Both the position numbers and the translations under genes were made by a program. The notes below the pieces were generated by a model, which was not told the DNA's origin, ran no database searches, and worked only from the letters and a program-made list of their open reading frames with translations. From Edaphochlamys debaryana (taxonomy: Eukaryota; Chlorophyta; Chlorophyceae; Chlamydomonadales), in contig JAEHOE010000044.1 in assembly GCA_016858145.1 (NCBI GenBank), positions 684,501 through 748,500 of the forward strand: a DNA stretch of 64,000 nucleotides, in the 5' to 3' direction. Positions 47,201 to 56,600 of this stretch are shown here, in pieces; position 1 is the first letter of the stretch, and every line of letters starts with the position of its first letter.

Positions 47201-50200
47201 CGCTGTCGGACGCGTGGGAGCAGCTGCTCAGCGGACTGGCGGGTGGGCAGGGGGGGTGGGGAAGGGGAGGGGCGGGGCGTGCGGCCGAGGAGGGAGGGCA
47301 GGGCGGGGGCTATGGTGGATGGGGTGTGTGAGGAGGACGGGATGGCGAAGGAAAGCCTTATGTTACCCCTGCAGCCGTGCAGGGAGCGGAGTAGGGCAAG
47401 GTTTGGTTATGGCTGGTGCTGCTGCGTCGGCGAGGACATGACGCCTTTCCTTTGACGCCCCTGCTACCTCCGTTCAGGCCTGGGCCCGGAGCTGCTTTGC
47501 GAGGGCCTGATCAAGGACGAGCGAGGCCGCGACCTCAAGGGGCCCGCGCCGGACGCAGCCTCTACCTCGGCCCCCGCTGACCTGGGCGACGGCGCCTCCG
47601 CGGCTGCTGCCTCCGCCTCCGCCCCCGCCCCCGCTGCCCCCGGGGGCGACGGGCACGAGGACCCCGACGCGCTGGTGGAGTACCAGGGCATGCTGGTGTC
47701 GGGGGCGGTGGCGCAGAGGAGGGGGTGAGGCGGGGCTTGAGGGAGGGGCGGGGGGCGGGGCTGAACGAAAGTGTGAAGGGAGCTAGTGACGGGCGACGGG
47801 TGTTGGGGGATCTTGAAGGGCAAGGCGAAGGGCGCCGTCCGGTCCCTACCTTTGATCCCCCTCCCTCCCTCCCACCGGTGCGACCCGCGAAAGACGCGCG
47901 TCACAGAATGCACGCCGGCTTGCACGCACGCCAGCTTAGCGAGCCCTCCTATACACTGCACTAAGAGTGCTCTAGAGTTAGAGTCTAGCTGCCTTAGCCT
48001 ACGCCACTCGTCAGAACAGCCGCTGCTGGAGCGCTGCTGGAGCCCGCCGGACCTTTCGCTCTGGACCTCGGTGCGCATCGGGCTCGCTGGCTGCCGCCGT
48101 ACCATCTGGGCTATAACACCTCTAAATCGTCAAAGATCACCCCCTCCCTCCCTCCCTCCACACCCCTTCAGCTTCCTGTCCACCTTTTTCATGCGCGCCG
48201 CCAAGGTCGCCCGCGCCAAGGGCGGCGGCTCCATGTCGCTGCTGCCGCTGGTGCCGGGGACGTGCGCCACGGGGGTCAGCAAGCGGATCGACCTCAGCAA
48301 GTGAGGAGGGCTGGCGGGGGGCCGGGGTGGAGAGGCAGGGGTAACGGCAGGCGGGCAAGAAGCGGTCCTGACTACTCCTGGTCCTCACGTCTCGTAATTG
48401 ACGTCAACGCCCCACCACCACCACCACCCCAAGGTACAAGACGCTCAGCCCCGAGCAGATTGCCAAGCTGGAGGTGGGGGCGGGAGGGGGGCGGGAGGGG
48501 GTGTAGCGGGTGTACGACCGGCTCACGGCTCAAGCCCCCGTGAGGGCAGGCATGGCGAGGAGCGGAGTAGCCCTCCAACGGCAGGCAGCGAACCAGCATG
48601 CATCTCCCTTGACCCTGGGCCCTGACAGCCCTGAGCGCCCCGTCTCCTTTCGCCCCCGCGCCTGGGAAATGCTGGCTCGCATCGGGCTCGCTGGCCCCAT
48701 GTCTCCCGCCTCCTCACCAACCCCTACACCCACCCACCCACCCCCAGGCCGCCCTCCGCGCCAAGCAGCTGGCCGAGGAGCTTGCCGCGGGGGCGGGCAG
48801 CGGCGAGCTGGCCACCGAGGTGGTGGAGGAGTTCATCTCCATCGCGGACGGCCAGGCGGTGCTGGACGCGGCAGTGGGCAGGGGCGGGCAGCCGGGTGAG
48901 GAGGGGAGCGGTGGGAGGGGGAAGCGAGGATGGGCCAGGAGCGCCAGGAGCAGGCAGCCGGGCGAAGGCAGGACCACAGGCGGGGATCGGACTTCGGCAG
49001 GGAGGGTTGTGCCCTCCAGACGCGAAGCACACCTTGCCAACGTGCCTTCAGCCCCGACCATAAAGCCCACCCTCCACCCTCGCCCTCCCCAGGCGGCCCC
49101 GCCTACGCTGTCAACCCCAAGCTCTCGGTGACGCGCATCGGCACGCGGGCCTACTACAAGGCACTGGAGGCGCTGGCGCCGCAGGTGGGGGGAGGGCAGC
49201 GGGAGGCGGGACCGGGGTGAGAAGGGGCGGAGCCAATTCCTCTTCCTCCCATCATTCCCCTACGACGCGTTCCCGCTTGGTTGCCTCACACCGAGCCCTG
49301 CCCTACCAAGTTCTTTTCTTGCCACAAGTCGTCCTCTTTCCACAACCGCGAACCCTCCCGCCCCACCTCAACCCGTCCTGCTCTGTGCCCCCTCCCTCCC
49401 CCCAGGTGCGCCTGGACCTGGCTCAGGCGGACGACGCACGCCGCTTCGGAGCCACCGCCTCGGCTGCCAGGTGGGGGCCGGGGAGTGGGGCGGGCTGAAG
49501 GAAGTGGGCTTGCACACAGGAGGGGGCACATGACGAGCCCCAGGGCCCTGCTGTCCGCAACCCACAACGCACTGACTGCCCACTCGCTCCGCAGCCTTGA
49601 CCTGTTCCTACCTCGCCACCCACTCTCTCCTCCTCCCTCTACCCCCCCTCCCCCCAGCGGCTCCTCCCTGACCTCCACCGACATCGCCGCACCGCCCGAG
49701 GCCCGCGCGGCCGCCCGCGCGCGGCTGCTGGCGGCAGCGCTGCTGCAGGCGCCCGGGGAGCCCGTGCCGCTGGCGGAGCAGGTGGGGGACGGGGGAGGGG
49801 CTTCTATGGCTGTGGCAGGTTGTGCATGGTTGTGTGTCGCGTGTGGCAGAGACGCATATGAGATGGGTAGCGCGCGGGGCTCGGAGGGCTCATGCTTGTC
49901 GGTCCGGATGCAGCTAATGGGGCGGGAGGCAGGACCTTGCTGGAGAGAACATGACGGGCATACCGTATCCAAAATTTGAAGAGGGCTCACACCTAGGTTT
50001 GGCGTGAGTCGGGGTCCGAAGACCTGCCCAATCAACGCTTTCCCCCCTCCCCTCCCCAGGTGGTGACTCTGTTTGCCGTACAGCGGGGCTTTGCGGATCG
50101 TGTCGAGCCGGAGCAGGTGGGGCTGACGGGGGCTTGGTGCGGGGCGGGGCCTCGCGGCCCTGCAGCCGTCGGTGGAGAGGGATCCAGGAGAACACAGGAG

Positions 50201-50581
50201 GTTCTTGGCTTGACCGTGGTGCCGCTCCGCCCCTGTCCTTCTCCTGCAGGTGGCGCCCTGGCTCAGGGGGGCGATGGCGCACGTGCGGTCCGCTGCTCCG
50301 GGGGCCATGCAGGTGGGCGGGGCGGTGTGGAGGGAGGGGCGGGGCAGCGGCGCTGCCGACCGCCGAGCGCTTGCCGTCCCGCTGGGAAGGGCGAAGGGAC
50401 ACACACGGTCAACGCACCCCGCTCAACCCCTACGCCCCCTCCATCTCTCCTGCCCACCCCTTCCACCCCTTCCACCCGCCAGGAGGTTGGCCGCACCGGC
50501 CTCCTGACCGCCGAGGCGGAGGCCAGCATCACCAACGCCCTGCGCACCTTCGTCTACGTGCCCGCGCCCGCGGCCGCCTGA
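44267..50581 (+). CDS. Divergent F1 ATP synthase alpha-subunit-like protein, organelle-targeted
   Basis: About 20 exons from ATG 44267 to TGA 50579-50581. The Arg/Ser/Ala-rich N terminus with VAASAQARGRGG suggests a chloroplast or mitochondrial transit peptide. The body follows alpha subunits in order: LYARDGLAIVSGL, EGTPVECKI, PTGDDMFGRVHD, REQICESLLTGVKGLDILTP, GRGQSLLVIGPGGAGKSALA, GERVRDEGGHSLVAVDDIKP, FISIADGQAVLD, NPKLSVTRIGTRAYYK and the helical C-terminal domain (RTGLLTAEAEASITNAL). The Walker A sequence is GPGGAGKS rather than the usual GDRQTGKT, while the Arg of the SVSRVG-like motif is kept. Low-complexity inserts occur after the P-loop, near 47550-47650 and before FISIADGQ. At about 810 residues it is much longer than a normal alpha subunit (about 500-550). 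It may be a paralogue with a regulatory or assembly role rather than the main alpha subunit. Confidence 0.88.
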
Positions 50582-50940
50582 GGCGCTGGGCCGAGGAGGG
50601 GAGAGGAGGAGAGCCTGCTGCCGGCCTGGGAGGGCCACTACAGGGGCTGGGCGGCGGAGGGGGCTAGGGAGGGGATAACGCGGGGCGCATGCGAGCGCGC
50701 ATACGTAGGAGATTCGGCGAGCTGGGGGGTTCAGGGGTTTCAGTTGCAATAAGTAGCCCCTATGATGAGCGGAGCGTTGAGAGGCGTTGACCGAGAGCTG
50801 CGGTGTGCATGTTAAGAGAGGGTCGCAGCAGGGAGTATGCCCGGCAGGCGAGACACTATGCTATGCAGAGTTTGACGGGAAGTTACTCTGTGGGAGTGCA
50901 GAGCAGCTTCAGGGCCAGAGCGGGAGGCGGCGCAGCCAAA

Positions 50941-50945
50941 TGTAA
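50941..50945 (+). terminator. TGTAA poly(A) signal of the alpha-like gene
   Basis: First TGTAA after the stop at 50581, about 360 nt downstream. Confidence 0.5.
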
Positions 50946-51123
50946 CGGAGATCACGCTTACACGCCATTAGACCCTCCAGTCGCTGCAGCTGAGCAATGT
51001 CAGCAGAGACTCGCTCGGTAGCTAAGAGCACCGGTAGTTGAACGCACCCGTAGCTGTGTCCACTGCCATCACCCATCATCGCTGCATAGCGACAGCAGTG
51101 GCGTTGTCATGGGCGGGTCGGCG

Positions 51124-51432
51124 GCACGGAACCGGCACGCCCCAGGCAAGCTCGCCCCCAGGTTACCCCTTGCCACGTTGCTCTTCTCGAATCCCCGGGT
51201 CACCCCTCCACCTCTGTAAGGGAGATGCCCAGTCGTTGCCGCCTCCGTCTGCCCGCCGTCCTCACGAACAATAGGCTATATAACCGCTGCAGCATGACTC
51301 GCGGTGACCCGTTCCGCTTTCTGCGAGCCCTAACGGCGCAGACAATACCTCGCACGGCAAAGATGTCTGGCGCTCTGGCCATCAAGCAACCTACCCGAGA
51401 AGTGTACGTCAATGCCCGTACCTCCCGCCCAT
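51124..51432 (+). repeat. Dispersed repeat, right copy
   Basis: Diverged counterpart of 43600-43875 in opposite orientation, so the two flank the alpha-like gene as inverted repeats. This copy contains a TATA-like CTATATAA just before CCGCTGCAGCATGACTCGC, suggesting it may derive from a promoter-bearing element end. Class unknown. Confidence 0.65.
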
Positions 51433-51718
51433 GCGGGCACCTGGTGCACCCGGGCACCTGGGGGGGGGGGGCGCACGCGGGCTGCCCTAGCTTGGGGGGT
51501 GCGCGCGCGCACTCAAGTACCAAGAGGCCGACTCGGCGGCTGAGCCCACGCGGGGGCGAAAAAAGGGGGGGGGGGATAGGCGTGCGCGCGGGCACGAGGG
51601 GCGAGGGGCTAGAGACCAACACATATGGGCTCACGGGCCATCACCAGGGCCCCCGCCCCTCTCTCCCCCCCCCCACGCACGAGCCCCCACTGCGGCTTAC
51701 CTGGGGCACGGCGCCACG

Positions 51719-52678
51719 CTAGTGATGCTCCGAGCGCCGGTAGTCGCTGGAGCGCGAGCGCTTGGGGGGCTCGTCCGCGGGCGGGGCGGGGGTGTAGCGC
51801 TTGGCGGGAGGAGCGGGCTGCTGCTTGCCCGAGCCGGAGCCGGAGCCCGCCGAGCCCTTCTCGGCCGAGGCTGCGAGGCGAGCCATGTTCGCCGCGGTCG
51901 TGTCGAACTCCTTCGCTTCCGCCGGCGCGCGCACGCAGACCGGCAGCCGCGCGAGGATGTAGCGCAGCATCGCGTTGAGCCCGAACCCGGGCAGCTGGCC
52001 CAGGTTGTCACTGGCGTGCACGCAGCTGTCAATCATTGCTGCTGCGATGTCCCGGTGCTCGTTGCTGGGAAGGCTCTTCTGCGCCAGGGTGATCGCTGCC
52101 TGAATCGCCTTGTAGACCTGCGCGTGGCCCGCGGACGCGGACGCGGGCGGCTGGCCCATGCCCACGGTGTTCAGCAGCCACATGTACTCCTTGTCCAGGC
52201 CGGCCCCGGCGGACGCGGGCGCCGGGGGGCCGGAGTCGGGCGCGGCCGACCTGGCCCGATTGGCCGTCGCGGCCGGGGCTTCCGCAGCGCTCTGCGGGGC
52301 CCTCTCGATGCTGGCTTTCAGCTGGTCCAAGGCCGAGTTGATCTGGCCGAGCTGGCGGTCCACGCGGTCCACGCGATTGCCGAGCGCCACGAACCTTTCC
52401 TCGGTCCCGTCCTCGGCTTCCGCGGCAACCTGCTCCAACCGGAGCATAAATCTCCGCTCGATCTCCGGGTAAGGCAGCATCTGCTCTGCGGCAGCCGCGG
52501 CCGCGCCCGCCCGCTGATCTGCCGAGTTGGGCTGCGAGGCGCCTCGCGAGCCATTGGGAGACGGGCCGGGGTCGCCGCGGCCACCGTGACCACCACGTCC
52601 GGGGCTGCCCCGGCCGCCGAAGTCTCCGCGACCACGGCCTCGGCCACGGCCACGGCCGCGACCGCGACCTCCTGGCAT
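51719..52678 (-). CDS. Gag-like RGG/coiled-coil protein, single exon
   Basis: An uninterrupted 319-codon ORF from a true ATG (complement of 52676-52678) to TAG. The N terminus is a Gly/Arg (RGRGRGRG) nucleic-acid-binding-like tail, followed by a heptad segment (NRVDRVDRQLGQINSALDQL), a Pro/Ala linker, a compact helical domain (EYMWLLNTVGMGQ to MLRYILARLPVCVR) and a charged Ser/Arg/His end. That order, the single exon and neighbouring tandem repeats suggest a retrotransposon Gag or a captured relative. No protease, reverse transcriptase or integrase is adjacent. The opposite strand also has a long ORF, but it looks like the antisense shadow of a GC-rich gene. Alternative: a host RNA-binding protein. 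Confidence 0.55.
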   Translation of the reverse strand: MPGGRGRGRGRGRGRGRGDFGGRGSPGRGGHGGRGDPGPSPNGSRGASQPNSADQRAGAAAAAAEQMLPYPEIERRFMLRLEQVAAEAEDGTEERFVALGNRVDRVDRQLGQINSALDQLKASIERAPQSAAEAPAATANRARSAAPDSGPPAPASAGAGLDKEYMWLLNTVGMGQPPASASAGHAQVYKAIQAAITLAQKSLPSNEHRDIAAAMIDSCVHASDNLGQLPGFGLNAMLRYILARLPVCVRAPAEAKEFDTTAANMARLAASAEKGSAGSGSGSGKQQPAPPAKRYTPAPPADEPPKRSRSSDYRRSEHH

Positions 52679-52867
52679 GGGACTTCTGGTACTTGTGGTA
52701 GCCTAAGTCTTGGCAACGTAAGTCATCAAGTAAAGCTCACGTCAGTGAGCGCTCTCTACGCAGAGGCAGAATGCCGAACGGAGAGAGCTAACACTATTTA
52801 AGCTCCGGACAGCTTAACTACCGTACAGATCCTCCGCTCCAACCTCCAGTCGCTCCGCTCCTGCTGG

Positions 52868-53217
52868 ATGGAGCTGTAAGAATATGCGACTGCTTGCTTC
52901 CTGCCCCTCGAAGCCCCCCAGCACCCCAAAGCCTCCTCGACACGCAGGTGTAGCGTTGATTTAATTATCCCTGGCCGGTGTAATGTGCGAATGGGAGCTG
53001 GGGACATGCGAATGCTGGCTTCCTGCCGTTCGAAGCCCCCCAGAACCCAAGATCATCTTTGCCACGCAGGTGGAGCGTTGATTTATTTATCCCTGGCTGG
53101 TGGAATGTGCGAATGGGAGCTGGGAATATGCGAATGCTTGCTTCCTGCCCTTCTAAGCCCCCCAGCACCCAAGAGCCTCTTCGCCACGCAGGTGTAGCAT
53201 TGATTCAATTATCCCTT
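52868..53217. repeat. 122-bp tandem repeat, about three units
   Basis: The phrase TGCTTGCTTCCTGCC-like recurs at 52891, 53013 and 53135, exactly 122 bp apart, and whole units align around it (CGAATGGGAGCTGGG, CCACGCAGGTG, GCGTTGATTTAATTATCCC). The third unit is incomplete at its right end. Each unit carries an AT-rich block which on the minus strand reads GATAAATAAATC or similar, TATA-like. The array lies 190 bp upstream of the minus-strand Gag-like ORF. Confidence 0.85.
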
Positions 53218-53277
53218 GCAGAGTTTCTTGCTCCCTTCCGTCCTCCATCGCCCGGCTCCGGGCTGTCCACCGCACGC

Positions 53278-53395
53278 CTCATCACCAGTACCACCCAGCA
53301 TCACCAGTACCACCCGTGCATATCGATACCCTGTAACCCCTCCCCCTGACCCTGTGCTTATCGATACCCTGTAACCCCTCCCGCTGACCCCGTGC
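53278..53395. repeat. Two short tandem duplications
   Basis: CATCACCAGTACCACCC occurs twice from 53278, and a unit of about 38 bp starting ATCGATACCCTGTAACCCCT occurs twice between about 53320 and 53395. Confidence 0.7.
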
Positions 53396-53667
53396 ACTTT
53401 GCCCCGTACCGCTACACACGGACGCTGAGCGAGCCACCTCTCCCCCGCCTACACACGTGCCATGCCCCAGCCAGGTGCTCCCCACGTCCCTGACCCTTGT
53501 GGCCAGTACCCGGTCCTCCCTCTCAAAGCTCTTCGGCGGCTCGTGATAAGCCGCACTCGTGGCCCTCGCCTCCCGGCCCCACGAGGGTCCAGCTGCTGTC
53601 GCCCCTCTCAGCAGTCTGCCTGCCCATGCATTCCCAGCAGGCTGCCCGCCGCGCCGCGCCCGCTCCC

Positions 53668-56600
53668 TCAGTCGTCACCGGTGAGGTCCACCACACCGCG
53701 GGAGTCCTCGGAGGCGGCAGGGGCAGCAGCGGCCGGAGCGACCTGTGGGGCGCGGCGGAAACATGGGTGGCGTGAGCTGCCTTGACTTGAGCAGGCAACG
53801 CCTCCCTCCCGGCTTCCACCTCCACCATCGACCCCTGCCGATGCCCGCCCCAGCCCAGCTCGTCAAGCGCTAAGAGCCCTCACCCCCCTCATCCCAGCGT
53901 GCACCCGCTCCCGCATCTACCCCACCCCCTCCCCTCCACCACCTCTGCACGCCTCAAGCTCACCTGCGCCGGCTGCGGGGGGGCGGCTGCGGCCCTGGCC
54001 ATGGCCCGCGTCACCCGGCGGGCGGGGGGCTCCTGCGGGCCCGGGGCGGCGCCAGGCTGTGGGGCGACAGGGAGGGCGGGGAGAGCCGTGGATGGGCGTG
54101 AGCCGCTGGGGCACAGACTGTCTGAACCTGAGTGCTTGCTTACGCCTGCCCCTACAGAAGTGCCAGACTGCGCCAAACAACCACTTCGCACCGTCTTGCC
54201 CACTCCTGCCCAGTGACCATGACCCCCGAGGCTCACCGCGTGCGGCTGGGGACCCGCGGGCTTGGGCCTGACGCGACCCGCCCCCGCCGGTGCCTAAGGG
54301 GCGGTGAGCAAAGGAAGCGGGAGATGAGGGTCGTCCAACGAACATGCCACCCACCCCAGCAGCTTGAAGCCCTCCAGCGTTAGCAAGCCCCCGCCTCCAC
54401 AGTCCCCACCCACCAGCGGCTGCTTGGCGGGGGTCTCCGAGCTGCCGGACCGGGACAGCGTCACCTCCTCCTCGACAGGCTGTTGGTGGGGCGGCGGAGG
54501 GGGTGAGGGGCGGGACGCAGAAGTGCAAAGAACGCAGGAGCGCTACGGAGGAGGGCTGCAGACACGGACCCAACCCCGAGGTCCTCCACACAGGACACGC
54601 CGCCAACTCCTTCCGACCCAGGCTCATGTAGCTCATGGCCCCCGGCTCCACCAGCCCAGACGACATCCCCGGGGCCCAGCTCAGCCCACCTCATCCGGCG
54701 CCACCTCACGCTCAGTGGCCGCGGCGGTCTCCAGAGCGGCCGCGGGCGGGATGGCGGCCGCAGCGGCGGGGCCGGCGATGGCAGCCGGAGGGGTGGCGGT
54801 GGCGGGGGCCGGGATGGCGGCGGCGGCGGGGGCCGGGATGGCGGCGGCGGCGGGGGCCGGGATGGCGGCGGCGGCGGCAGTGGCAGTGGCCTGTAGGGAA
54901 GGCGATGAAGCACGCGCACCGGGGAGGGCAAACTCGGTCAAAGGTTGGGTTGCAGGTGCATGAATCTAGCATCGAGCAGGGATTCAAGCCGTAAGCAACA
55001 ACGGAACCCACGAGCGCACGTACGGCTCACCTTGCCCATGTCGCCCTCAGCCTCCGTCCCCAGGCGGGAGCCGGTCGCGGCCATGGCCGACGGCCCCGCC
55101 CCAGGCCCGGCGACGGAGGGCGGCAGGTTGGTGGTGGCGGCGGGGTGGCCGGCGGCGGCCGCGGGCTCGGGCACCTGAGGGCGACGAGCAGGGAGGTAGG
55201 GCGGAGAGGTAACTAGGCAAGGTAAGGTGTATTGCAAGGGTGCACCATGCCAGCAACCCGCACGCTTAAGGAGGATCGCCCACCACGTTGCATGGCATTG
55301 ACCAGGCACCCGTACGGCACCCCAGCCCCACCCTCCACGCCTTTCCAGCTGCCGCCGCCTCGTCACCCGTTGCTCACCCGTTCCTTCGCAGCGTACCAAT
55401 CCTTGCACGCCTGCCACCCGTACTCGTAGCCGGCCCTGACCTTGCTCACGAGAACGCTGGCCACCTCGTCCGGGATGTCGTGCTGCGATAGGCCGGGGGG
55501 CGGGGGAGGAGCGGTGAGGGGGGCGGAAGCGGATGCGGTTGAAGCACGCTACCGGTCAGGAGGCGGCAGGGACGAGGCCGTGAGGAAGCGGCAGACCGGC
55601 TTGAGCGGAGGGGTGGCCGTGGGGAGGCGGGGGAGGGGGCCCGTGCACACCTGCTTGCAGAAGGCGATGACCTCCACCGCCCGCTCATCGACGTGGGCAT
55701 GGAGCGCCGCCCGCACGGCGCTGACGCCGGCCTGCGGGGGCGGCACGGGTGTGAGAAGGGGCGGTCGCTGGCTGGGGGAGGTCGCCGCAGGTCAGGGGGC
55801 TGCTGGGTGGTGGCAGGCGTTTGATGTGGGTTTGTATTGGAGAGGTCTGGGAGCGTGCAGGAGTGGCTAGTGGGGCTGTTGGAGGCGGTAAGCGGCTCCC
55901 AGAGAACACCCCCGCCATCCGACGCATGCTCGGACCCTGCGCACGGCTCACCTCGCCCATGTCGCCCTTAGCCTCCGTCCCCAGGCGAGAGCCGGTCGCG
56001 GCCATGGCCGACGGCCCCGCCCCAGGCCCGGCGATGGCGGTCGGACCGGTCCCGGGTTCCTGATTGGGTGAAGAAGCGCAGGCAAACAAGGCTCAGCTTG
56101 GTAGGTGTGCAGCCAGATCACCACCAATACATGCCAACGCTTGCCTGCCCGCCCGCCCCGGAGCCCCGGAGCTTGGGAGCATGGGAGCTTGGGAGCATGT
56201 TCAGGTCCCCATGCAATCAGACCTGCCCCCCTCCCCCCTTAGCCCCCAAATCTGCACCTGCAGCTTTGGCCAGTTCTGCGGTGACCCCATCATTGCTGCC
56301 TGGGAGGAAGACGCCGCGAAGGCAGAGGAGCGCAAGGTGATGGCTTGCCAACAAGCCGTAGCTCAGGTAGTCGTACAAGGGACGTATCGACCGTGATAGT
56401 CCGTGTGGCTGGCTCGGGCCCCGGCCAAGCCACCGCATCAAGATGTCACCTGCCGACCTCACCTGGCACACCTCGTGGTAGATCTGCTGAATGTTCTGGT
56501 CCAGCTCAATCATGTCGACTAGCTGGGGTCGGCAACAAAGGGGAGCAGAGAAAAGCTGATGAGAGGCAGCCCCCGCCAGCCACCTATGCTTTCGCCATGA

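Larger units (their letters stand above)
50582..51718. other. 3' flank of the alpha-like gene and of the Gag-like ORF
   Basis: Holds the alpha-like 3' UTR, the right copy of the inverted repeat (51124-51432, which contains a CTATATAA at about 51274), and a G-tract-rich stretch at 51460-51680. No gene supported. Confidence 0.35.

Noticed and set aside
47730..48170. Possible small RNA gene in a long intron of the alpha-like gene
   Set aside because: Some short inverted stretches (CTCTAGAGTTAGAG) are present, but I see no tRNA, snoRNA box or stable hairpin pattern.
51722..52801. 359-codon plus-strand open frame opposite the Gag-like ORF
   Set aside because: The minus-strand reading has an ATG, an RGG tail, a heptad coiled coil and sensible charge distribution; the plus reading looks like its antisense shadow.
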